From assembly GCA_963709995.1 (NCBI GenBank), contig CAVPYN010000017.1:248001-312000 (forward strand): 64,000 nucleotides of DNA, read 5' to 3'. Source of the stretch: JAUIIK01 sp963709995 (GTDB lineage: Bacteria > Chloroflexota > Chloroflexia > Thermomicrobiales > CFX8). The notes under the pieces were generated by a model. The model was not told the origin of the DNA. It saw only the letters and a program-made list of their open reading frames with translations, and ran no database searches. Positions 27,945 to 35,507 of the stretch are shown in pieces (the stretch's first letter is position 1; each line of letters opens with the position of its first letter). A program made the position numbers and the translations under genes.

Positions 27945-29036
27945 CTACAGGGCCGCCATGACCCGCGCGCAGAAGCCATCGTAGGCGTCGCGATCGATCC
28001 AGCGGACAACTGAGGTCAGACGCAACTCGGGGTCGATCCAGACAATGTTTGCGCCCTTGCCGAGTGCGAAATAGCTCGACGCGGGCGCGCTCGGGTGTAG
28101 TTCCTGATTCTGATTGACCCACCACATGAAGCCATAGCTTTCGTTCAGCGGGCATGGTTCGATCATCTGGTCGATCCACTCCTCTGAAATAATCTGCCGG
28201 TCGCCCCAGCGGCCGCGTGCCGTGAAGAGCTGCCCGAGACGGGCATGGTCGAGCGACGATGCCCAGACGCCGCCGCCCCAGTGACCGCCACCGCTGACCG
28301 ATTGCATGTGCAGTCCGTCAACGATCGTCCATGAAGTGCGGTAGCCGTGCCATTCCCAGGTCGGTGATGCACCGATCGGGTCCATGATCTCCCGGCGGAG
28401 TACCTCAGGAAGCGGTTCCCGCCAGATCTTCAGCAGCGCAAACGCGAGCAAGTTGACGCGCACATCGTTGTATTCCCAGAAGGTGCCCGGTTCCCGGAGT
28501 TCACGGTCGCGGCCCATCCGGCGGTCGGCAAGGTCGCGCTTCTCCCAGAGGACGCCCTCCCACTCGCTCGTCTGCTGGAGGAGCATCCTCCAGGTGATCT
28601 TGCGATTCCGCTCGGACTCGAATACCTCGTCCGGTACCAGTTCATAGACCGGATCATCGAGGTTGGGAATCATGCCCCGGTCCCAGGCGAGACCAGCCAT
28701 CGTCGACAGATAGCTTTTGGCGACGCTGAAGGTCATGTCGACCCGGTTGAAATCGCCCCATGCCGCCGCGATGTACCCATCGTGCACGAGAACGCCGTTG
28801 ACGCCAGCCCGGACTTTCGTCGGGCCGACGATGTCGTTGTCGGGATGGTCGTTGATCGGGTCGGTTGCAAGCTCGGTCGGAATGTCGGGTCCGAAGTCTG
28901 TTTCATTGTCATTCGCCCATTCGATCGCTTCCTGGAGCTTCGCGGCGTTGATCCCGAGGTCTTCGGGATCGCGGCGGGCCCAATGGGCATGGGCTTCGGG
29001 AACATGGATTCGGGTTGTCGTGCCGGCCATCGTCAT
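27945..29036 (-). CDS. Serine hydrolase, class C beta-lactamase fold
   Basis: About 363 residues from the ATG at 29036 (MTMAGTTTRIHV), which follows GAGAGG; the frame is open to 29087. Motifs: SVAK (DMTFSVAKSYLSTM, SxxK) and EYND (WEYNDVRVNLLA, YxN); a G-rich stretch SGGGHWGGGVW follows. The C-terminal part is short. Members include esterases and D-amino-acid peptidases. It is unlinked to the operon to its left (convergent). One of four proteins of this fold in the window. Confidence 0.87.
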   Translation of the reverse strand: MTMAGTTTRIHVPEAHAHWARRDPEDLGINAAKLQEAIEWANDNETDFGPDIPTELATDPINDHPDNDIVGPTKVRAGVNGVLVHDGYIAAAWGDFNRVDMTFSVAKSYLSTMAGLAWDRGMIPNLDDPVYELVPDEVFESERNRKITWRMLLQQTSEWEGVLWEKRDLADRRMGRDRELREPGTFWEYNDVRVNLLAFALLKIWREPLPEVLRREIMDPIGASPTWEWHGYRTSWTIVDGLHMQSVSGGGHWGGGVWASSLDHARLGQLFTARGRWGDRQIISEEWIDQMIEPCPLNESYGFMWWVNQNQELHPSAPASSYFALGKGANIVWIDPELRLTSVVRWIDRDAYDGFCARVMAAL

Positions 29037-29105
29037 TACCTCTCGTCGTCGTGTAGTCCAAAAAATCGAATGGTGGCATTGTCGCACGGAGAGGGCAGCG
29101 CGCGA

Positions 29106-30557
29106 CTATCCGAAAAAGGTCCCGCGCATCTCCATCGGCTGAGCCATCAACCACATGCCAGCGGCAAAGATCAGCAACGCAAGCACAGCCCAGGGCGCGG
29201 CGCTCCGGGCGGCAAGACGGCGTCCAAACACGTCCTTACTGATGACATAGAGGGCGGCGACACTTGCCAGGAGACCAACCTGGAGAACGATTAGTTCGAT
29301 CGGATCGATCAGCGACATCGGCAAGAGCGCCGCGAGATCCCTTCTGGGTTCGCCAAGACCAGGCACGCCCAGATCGGTCAGGAATCCCTGGGTCACGGGC
29401 ACGACCGTCATCGCGCCAGTGAAAAAGTGAAATCCGTAGTGCGCCAGCCACACGGCGAACCCAAGTGGAACCAGACCAAAGCTGAACCGGCTGATCAACG
29501 GCAACAGGGGATGCTCGCTCCGTGCCAGCAAGCGGCTGGCCCAACCGGCGTAGAGCACCAGAGCCACTGGCACGGCCACTAAACCGGCAACGAACACGAG
29601 CGCGAGCACTGCCGATTCTGACTGAATGCCCAGCACGCCCGCGAGCCAGCGCTCGAACCGGAACACTGGTCCGACCATCCCGAACGCATTCAACAGTGAG
29701 CCGAAAACGAGAACGAGCGCGAGCGCTGCCATGTCCGGCCGTTCGCTTAGCTTGCCGATTCCGGAACGATTAGCGTCGCGCCGGAACTCATCGAGCGGAT
29801 TGCGGGCGATGATGCCGACATTGTCGTAGGGACAGGCCTGGATACATTCCATGCAGAACGTGCAGTCCAGGTTGCCCACCTTGCGTTGCTGGAAGAGCCA
29901 GAGTTCGCACCCATTCTGGAGAACCCGGCCAGATCGCTGGATCGGTTCTGCTACTGATGCAGTCCTTGGTTTGGCAATGTTGGCAGGTCGTCGATTCCCG
30001 GATCTTCACCTCGAATGGCGAGGCCATCGAATTGACGAAGTGGAACTGGCCAATCGGGCAGAGGTGCTTGCAGAAAGCCGCGCCCTTGAAGAGTCCATCG
30101 ACGATGAATGCGCCAGCGAAGTAAGCGACTGCGACCCAGGCAGTCAACCAGGGGCTGGCCCAGATGTCGAAGGCTTCGTACCCCCAGAAGTACGCGATCA
30201 GCAGGAGTATGGCGAGCCATTTGCCCGGCAACCAACGAGGCCAGGGCAGCCTCGCCGGTAGCAAACGCTTGGCTGGCCTCCGGACGAGCATAAATGGACA
30301 ACCCATACAGAACAGGTTGCCAAACACGAGCAGAGATAGCACGACGAAGCCCCGCCAGTGCACCCAGGGCAGAACGCCCGCAAGGTTATCCGGCGCTTGC
30401 GACGGACCAAAGAAGCCGTCGAGGATGATGACGACGGCCAGAATCAGCATCGGAATCTGGATGACGGTGCGCGCGTGCTTCCAGCGCAGAAGTTTGCCCA
30501 GAACGGGTGCCAGCAGGAGATCGAATCCCGAACGCCGGCTTCTGGCGCCGGAGGCAT
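29106..30557 (-). pseudogene. Membrane-bound polyferredoxin (FesM/NosR-NapH-like), two frameshifts
   Basis: Read as one gene broken by two indels. From 30450 the N-terminal frame has helices and a CMGCPFML motif, then CQHCQTKDC. After an apparent one-base insertion in the CCC at 29924-29926 the frame continues with NGCELWLFQQRKVGNLDC and CTFCMECIQACPYDN, completing two [4Fe-4S] sites, then five more helices. Upstream of 30450 the coding pattern (FDLLLAPVLGKLLRWKHAR) continues, but the only good ATG, at 30557, is in another frame; one missing base at the CCC of 30527-30529 joins them. The protein would pass electrons across the membrane, as in NosR/NapH or cyanobacterial FesM. It overlaps or abuts the FixH-like gene. 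Confidence 0.75.
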
Positions 30558-30560
30558 GAA

Positions 30561-30974
30561 TCAGCTCGCCACCCCCTTGAGGTCGAATGTTTGTTCGATT
30601 TGTTCACCATCTGGAAGTGTTCCCCGCACGGTGACAATCCAGTCACCGCCCATCGAAAACTCGAATCCCTGGCTAACATACCGCCCATTCTGACTCTCGG
30701 TGGCATCAACGATGACCGGCTCCATGCCAGCGTGGCTCATGGTGCCCTGGATCTCCAGATCCGCGCCATTGATCGGATCACCCGCTTCGTCCGTCAGGAT
30801 AACCTCGACCGTTGCTGGTCCGACGGCGGGAGGATCAGGTGTTACGGCTATCTCCACGGTGACGCCCAGCGTTGAATCGCTGTCGTCATCTTCACCGCGG
30901 CTACAGCCAGCGACCAGGCTTACGAGTATCAGTAGTATTCCCACACTCGAGACGACTCGCCCCGCTAATCGCAA
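30561..30974 (-). CDS. FixH/YtkA-like lipoprotein
   Basis: 137 residues with a lipoprotein signal (ILLILVSLVAGCSRG), so membrane-anchored outside the cytoplasm. The mature part is an Ig-like beta sandwich with the FixH/YtkA pattern: TPDPPAVGPATVEVILTDEAGDPINGADLEIQGTMSHAGM… then a GRY…FSMGGDWIVTV segment. FixH-type proteins take part in copper delivery to terminal oxidases. Its neighbours (polyferredoxin, PCu(A)C, SCO) support that role. Part of a tight minus-strand operon. Confidence 0.8.
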   Translation of the reverse strand: MRLAGRVVSSVGILLILVSLVAGCSRGEDDDSDSTLGVTVEIAVTPDPPAVGPATVEVILTDEAGDPINGADLEIQGTMSHAGMEPVIVDATESQNGRYVSQGFEFSMGGDWIVTVRGTLPDGEQIEQTFDLKGVAS

Positions 30975-30997
30975 TTATCCATCCTCTCGGGGATCGC

Positions 30998-31561
30998 TTA
31001 CGGCTCGCGAACCTCAACGTTGACTGTCATCATTCCCGCGTTCTCGAATTCCAGCTCGATGTCGAACGTATCCCCAACTTCCAGGCTGTCCTGGAGATCG
31101 ATCATCATGATGTGATAACCACCCGGTTCAAGGACAACATTTTCGCCGGCCGGAACTTCGAGACCTTCGTCGAGTTGGCGCATCTGCATCACGCCATCGG
31201 TCATCGTTACCGTATGAATCTCCACCGTCGCGGCCACGTCCGTGCTGGCGGAAACAAGGCGGTCATCTTCCTCAGATGTGTTTTCGATGGTCATATACGC
31301 AGCTCCGTTCGTGCCGCCCATACCCATGTCCGATTCTTCGTCTGTTTCGCCCTCTTCGGCGGTCCCGTCGCTGTCATGTTCCATGTCATCGTCGAGCAGC
31401 ATCGCCGGGCGCGCCCAGACATCGGAAAGCACAATATCGCCCGATCCTCCGCCATCAGACCCAGAATCATCATCGTCATCGCCACAGGCGACAAAGACCA
31501 CGAGCGCGACAGCAATGAGCGAGATCAGCAGTAGAACTTGCCGGCCAGAACGGCTGGTCAA
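30998..31561 (-). CDS. Copper chaperone PCu(A)C
   Basis: 187 residues: lipoprotein-type signal (VALVVFVACGDDD), an acidic Ser/Gly/Asp-rich linker, then the PCu(A)C domain starting IVLSDVWARP. The Cu(I)-binding set H-x10-M-x21-H-x-M is present as HTVTMTDGVMQM…GGYHIMM. An acidic insert with methionines (DMEHDSDGTAEEGETDEESDMGMGG) sits between strands; the family usually lacks it and it may be an extra metal-binding loop. It hands Cu(I) to CuA centres together with SCO proteins, encoded next door. Confidence 0.88.
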   Translation of the reverse strand: MTSRSGRQVLLLISLIAVALVVFVACGDDDDDSGSDGGGSGDIVLSDVWARPAMLLDDDMEHDSDGTAEEGETDEESDMGMGGTNGAAYMTIENTSEEDDRLVSASTDVAATVEIHTVTMTDGVMQMRQLDEGLEVPAGENVVLEPGGYHIMMIDLQDSLEVGDTFDIELEFENAGMMTVNVEVREP

Positions 31562-31661
31562 TGTCGAACCTCCTTAGAAACGAGCAGGCCCCAGTCCGGA
31601 CCGGAGTGTATAGGATTTCGGCTCCCCAGAACATACGACAACCGGGTATGCCTACCCCGGG

Positions 31662-32258
31662 CTAGAGGAGATTTCGCAGGTCGTGCTCTACTTGATCGAC
31701 GGTGAGGTCCGCCGGAAGGAACAGCCGCACATAGCCGTCCTGGTCAACGACGACGAGTGTCGTTGTGTGGTCAACGAGATAGCCGCTGGCTTCGCTGCCG
31801 GGCTGCTTCTGAAAGAAGATCCCAAACTCCGCCGCGGCTCTCCGGAGGGATTCGTCATCCCCGGTTAGGCCCACGAACGTCGAATCGAATGAGCTCATGT
31901 ACTGTGCGAGGCGCTCAGGACTGTCGCGCTCGGGATCGACTGAAATCATCAGAACCTGGACGTCGTCTGCCTTGTCACCAAGCCGCTCGCGGACCTTCGC
32001 CAGCTTGCTGAGCGTCGCCGGGCAGAAATCGGGGCAGTTGGTGTAGCCAAAATACATGACGACGACATCGTCCCGGTAGTCGCTTAGCTGAACATCGCCG
32101 TCAGCGCTCTGAAGCTGGAACTCGGCCGGCGAGCCGTCCGGTTGAACTGCCGTTCCGTTATAGGTCTTCTCGTTGTCCAAGAAGCGCGGTACGGCAACAA
32201 CTCCGACGATGACTAGCAGGAGAACTCCCGCGGTCACATAGAGCGCAGTGCGTGGCAT
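31662..32258 (-). CDS. SCO family copper chaperone / thioredoxin-like protein
   Basis: 198 residues with an N-terminal membrane anchor (ALYVTAGVLLLVIVGVVAV) and a thioredoxin fold. The SCO copper site C75-P-D-F-C79 is in GYTNCPDFCPATLSKL, with the third ligand His in GYLVDHTTTL. It acts on the outer face of the membrane to metallate CuA of cytochrome oxidase or related copper sites. Its first base coincides with the last base of the CoA-ester lyase gene. Confidence 0.93.
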   Translation of the reverse strand: MPRTALYVTAGVLLLVIVGVVAVPRFLDNEKTYNGTAVQPDGSPAEFQLQSADGDVQLSDYRDDVVVMYFGYTNCPDFCPATLSKLAKVRERLGDKADDVQVLMISVDPERDSPERLAQYMSSFDSTFVGLTGDDESLRRAAAEFGIFFQKQPGSEASGYLVDHTTTLVVVDQDGYVRLFLPADLTVDQVEHDLRNLL

Positions 32259-33121
32259 CAGCTATCTCCTTCCGGTTCTGAGTCGCTCCATCGCATGATG
32301 ATTGCTCGATACCGCTCGGCGACTGGTGGATCGATCATCTGGCCATCAACAGCCACCGCCCCCTCGCCACGCGAGACCGCCGCGTCGTAGGCGTCCACGA
32401 TCCGCGTTGCGCGATCGATTTCTTCCGGGCCTGGCTTGAAGGCTTCTCGAATGCATGGAACCTGAGCAGGGTGAATGGCGAATTTGCCGTCCATTCCAGC
32501 CGCCGCGCCTTTGCGTGAGTCCTCCAGCAAAATCGCCAGATCGCGGAATTCGGGGCAAATTGAGTCGTAGGCCGCGATGCCACTGGCGCGAGCCGCGGCG
32601 ACGATCATGAAGCGAGGAATAGAAAACTCGTCCGCGGTTTCCGTGCGATTCATTCCCAACGAGAAGGCAAGATCCTCGCCTCCGAGACACAGACCATCGA
32701 CCTGCCTGTGGTCAGCAATCTCTTCCAGATGAAACATCGCCCTGGGTGTTTCGATCGTCACAATGACATCTCGACATGCGAGCCCGATCGGTCCTGACAG
32801 CACATCAATCTCTATTGCCCGGTCTACCTTCGGGATGACGACGCCCGCTCTGGAAATGTCCGCGACCACGTCGCCGTCCGCGGCGCCCATGCTGGCTCGC
32901 GGCGGGTTGACCCGGACATACACCTGGGGGGCAGCTTCGGGCCAGTTCTCCAACGCGGCGCGAACTGATCGCCGCGCAGCATCCTTCTCTTGCAACGGCA
33001 CGCTATCTTCGAGATCCAGAACGACCGCGTCGACATCAAGAGTAGGAGCCTTCACCACCATTGATTGCCGGTGGCCGGGCACGAAGAGCAACGTAAGAGG
33101 CGGAATCAAGGAATCAATCAC
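32258..33121 (-). CDS. CoA-ester lyase, HpcH/HpaI-citrate lyase beta-subunit family
   Basis: 287 residues with the CitE-like barrel: LLFVPGHRQSMVVKAP, VVLDLEDSVPLQEKDAARRSV (Asp/Glu metal site), VYVRVNPP, TIETPRAMFHLEEIA, GGEDLAFSLGM and the C-terminal MDGKFAIHPAQVPCI. Family members cleave malyl-CoA, citramalyl-CoA or similar. The ATG overlaps the stop of the CBS gene (ATGA). Metabolically it does not fit the copper genes, so co-transcription may be chance or housekeeping. Confidence 0.9.
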   Translation of the reverse strand: MIDSLIPPLTLLFVPGHRQSMVVKAPTLDVDAVVLDLEDSVPLQEKDAARRSVRAALENWPEAAPQVYVRVNPPRASMGAADGDVVADISRAGVVIPKVDRAIEIDVLSGPIGLACRDVIVTIETPRAMFHLEEIADHRQVDGLCLGGEDLAFSLGMNRTETADEFSIPRFMIVAAARASGIAAYDSICPEFRDLAILLEDSRKGAAAGMDGKFAIHPAQVPCIREAFKPGPEEIDRATRIVDAYDAAVSRGEGAVAVDGQMIDPPVAERYRAIIMRWSDSEPEGDS

Positions 33122-33600
33122 ATCCCTGGCGGCTCGCGCTCGAGAATGATCGTTTCACTGCCACATTTCGGGCAGGTGCTGAGGCGCTCGAAACCGCGAG
33201 TATAGTAGCCACAAGCCTCACAGGACCAACGCGTCAGTGCGAAGAGACGTATGAGGTCGGAACGCGAGATGATTCCGACGACTTGACCATCGCGGACAAC
33301 CGGCAAACGCCGGATATGCTGCTCGATCAGCATGCGCGCGATCGCCTCCGGATCGGTGTCTTCGCCCACGGAAACGACGGAGCGAGTCATGATATCAGCC
33401 ACGGTCGCGCCCTCTTTGGCGAGGACGTCAAACTCGGACACAACGCCAACCAGATAGTTGTGTTCGTCCACCACCGGAAGCCCGGAAATCGACTCCTCGA
33501 ACATGATCCGCGCGGCGGCTTCGACCGAGGTTGAAGGCTCGACCTTTCGAACGTCCGCTGTCATGAGATCCCGAGCGTAAAGCGTTAACGTTGCCGACAT
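33118..33600 (-). CDS. CBS-domain pair with C-terminal zinc ribbon
   Basis: About 160 residues from the start at 33600 (MSATLTLYARDLMT). Two CBS motifs (residues ~5-60 and ~65-125) form a nucleotide-sensing Bateman module, followed by a rubredoxin-like zinc ribbon CEACG…CPKCGS. This layout is known in small regulators whose ligand (AMP/ATP/SAM) and partner are not settled. It is upstream of and overlaps the CoA-ester lyase gene. Confidence 0.87.
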   Translation of the reverse strand: MSATLTLYARDLMTADVRKVEPSTSVEAAARIMFEESISGLPVVDEHNYLVGVVSEFDVLAKEGATVADIMTRSVVSVGEDTDPEAIARMLIEQHIRRLPVVRDGQVVGIISRSDLIRLFALTRWSCEACGYYTRGFERLSTCPKCGSETIILEREPPGM

Positions 33601-33691
33601 GCGTCTATCCCGTCTGCCGTTGCCAATCAACCCAGGCGCGCAATTCCGCGCATCTGGATTGTACTCGTTGTGTCCTCGCTACCTGATTGCG

Positions 33692-34882
33692 TCAGTATCC
33701 GGAGACTTCGTCGAGCTTGTCGAGTAACGACGGGCGTAGCCGTCGCGCCGCCAGGCGAACATCGCCCGCGATCCGGTCCAGCGAGCGCGGATCATCAGGG
33801 TATATGACTCCGATCTGCTCCTGCAGCGCAGTCCGGAAGTAAATCTCAAGTTCCTTACGCGCCCGGCGGACTGCCACCCCGTGTTGAGCATTTGGCCCCG
33901 CGCTCACACGCTCTCTGATCTCCACCATGCTCACCGGCAGCGCGGCCGCATCACTGACTGACTTACGCGCCATCAGGATCGCTCTGAGATCGCGATGCCA
34001 CTCCACAAGCATGCCGAAGGCGGAAGATGCCTGCGCCAAGCGATTGCTGGTTTCCGCCGCAATCATGCCCATGCCTGGAGCAACCTCGCCAGCGTCATCA
34101 CCGAACAGCGGCCGGGTCTGCTCTGCCCAGAAGTAAAGCGAGGCACATGCCACGCGAAGGTAGTAGACGGCGGCCAGAAGATTTCGCTGTGGGCTTACCG
34201 GCAACCGGTCAGCACGCGCCAGTGTTGGAATCAGCACTGCTGGATCGCTTGTGGCAAAGAGCCGGCCGGAATCGAGCGGCACGCGGGCGATAACCTCCTC
34301 TGGCTGAGATCCGTCACGCTGTGGAGAACGTTCGAGCAGCAGGTCGGTCAATTCGGAATCCGGTGCCAGAAAGACGCCCGGGACGATTCGGATTTCATCG
34401 AGGCTGGTTCCATGCAGTTGTTGCTGCAATGCCGCCCGGGTCGCGCCACGTTCGGGAATCCGAAGCAAATCGTCAACAGCGTTGACACTTACCTGGTTTG
34501 GCTTGATGCGATCCGCAGCAAACTTGGCGTCGGCAGCCTGGACGACAATCCCCCCAGCGCCATCGTCACCAACGAGCAAGAAGTCGGGATTAGCCAACTG
34601 GTTGAGATTTGCCTCTCGCTCGACCTCTGGATTGTCATCCAACCGGACGAATCCTCTGAACGCGAATCCCAGTCCATCTGGCGCGTCCCGCCACTCGCCG
34701 ACAGCCTTTTGAAGGTAGATCGTGCAATGTTCGGCCCAGCAATCACCGATGATCATGCTCGCCCCACCTCGATCACTCCACGACATCAAGCGGCGATTGA
34801 AGATCGCATGGAGCAGTGAACTTCCAGGTAGACCATCGCTTCGGACATCAAGGCTGGGGGATTGAGGAGAAGTACGCACCAC
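33692..34882 (-). CDS. Hypothetical protein, possible PD-(D/E)XK nuclease fold
   Basis: 396 residues; I do not recognise the family by name. The GTG start overlaps the last base of the RidA gene. Near residues 88-120 there is E…NPD100-FLLV followed after ~18 residues by A-D118-A-K120-FA, the spacing of the E/PD/DxK active site of RecB-like nucleases. The remaining ~270 residues are helix-rich and contain basic stretches (RRARKELEIYF, RLAARRLRPSLL). It could be a nuclease, a degenerate nuclease or something else. Cytoplasmic. Confidence 0.5.
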   Translation of the reverse strand: MVRTSPQSPSLDVRSDGLPGSSLLHAIFNRRLMSWSDRGGASMIIGDCWAEHCTIYLQKAVGEWRDAPDGLGFAFRGFVRLDDNPEVEREANLNQLANPDFLLVGDDGAGGIVVQAADAKFAADRIKPNQVSVNAVDDLLRIPERGATRAALQQQLHGTSLDEIRIVPGVFLAPDSELTDLLLERSPQRDGSQPEEVIARVPLDSGRLFATSDPAVLIPTLARADRLPVSPQRNLLAAVYYLRVACASLYFWAEQTRPLFGDDAGEVAPGMGMIAAETSNRLAQASSAFGMLVEWHRDLRAILMARKSVSDAAALPVSMVEIRERVSAGPNAQHGVAVRRARKELEIYFRTALQEQIGVIYPDDPRSLDRIAGDVRLAARRLRPSLLDKLDEVSGY

Positions 34883-35307
34883 TAAGAAGCATCCTCGATC
34901 GGCGACGCGGAGCCAATCACCGCGTCAGCATCAATCTCCACCAACATTCGGGGATCGGCCAACGCCGCAACCGCCAGCAACGTGTTGGCGGGACGAATTG
35001 ACTGAAACGTCTCGGCGAGGGCGCGGCTGACTTCGGGCGTATCTTCAATACGGGTGAGATACACGCGATAGCGCACGATATCATCCATTGTTGCCCCAGC
35101 TTGCTCCAACGCCCACTCGATTGTCTCAAGTGTCTGGCGGGTCTGGGCGTATGGATCGTCCACCCCGACGAGCGTGCCGTCGCCCTTCAGCGCGGTCGTC
35201 CCGGCAACATACACATGATCATCTACTTTAACCGCCCGGGAGTATCCAACGCTCACTTCGTATGGATTGCCCGTCGAGATCCGTACCCGCCTGTCCCGCT
35301 CTGCCAT
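34882..35307 (-). CDS. RidA family protein (enamine/imine deaminase-like)
   Basis: 141 residues, YjgF/YER057c/UK114 family: opens with ISTGNPYEVSVGYSRAVKVDDHVYVAGTT, then DPYAQTRQTLETIEWALEQAGATMDDIVRYRVYLT and the terminal LVEIDADAVI. The Arg that binds the imine (normally R105) has a candidate in the FQSIRPANTLLAV segment. RidA detoxifies reactive enamines from PLP enzymes, of which the window has several. First gene of the minus-strand train. Confidence 0.9.
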   Translation of the reverse strand: MAERDRRVRISTGNPYEVSVGYSRAVKVDDHVYVAGTTALKGDGTLVGVDDPYAQTRQTLETIEWALEQAGATMDDIVRYRVYLTRIEDTPEVSRALAETFQSIRPANTLLAVAALADPRMLVEIDADAVIGSASPIEDAS

Positions 35308-35507
35308 GCCTGTGTCCCTTTTTGCTCATGCGCGTCCACCTAGCCGCCAAGGATGGTACATCACTCGCGCGGTGAGTCCCTGCCCGGGCGACCTGTCGCT
35401 CCCTCGAACGTACCGCAATGTGATAGCTCCGGGCCTGGTCGCGCCTTCTTTGCGTCGGCGCAAGCACGAAGCCAGGCAAAGCAGTCAACCGGATCGACTT
35501 ACGGCTC

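Noticed and set aside
27850..27945. tRNA-like stretch (GGAGTCGAACC, GCCCGTGCCC) on the minus strand
   Set aside because: The T-loop-like segment has no matching acceptor or D/anticodon stems; no cloverleaf can be drawn.
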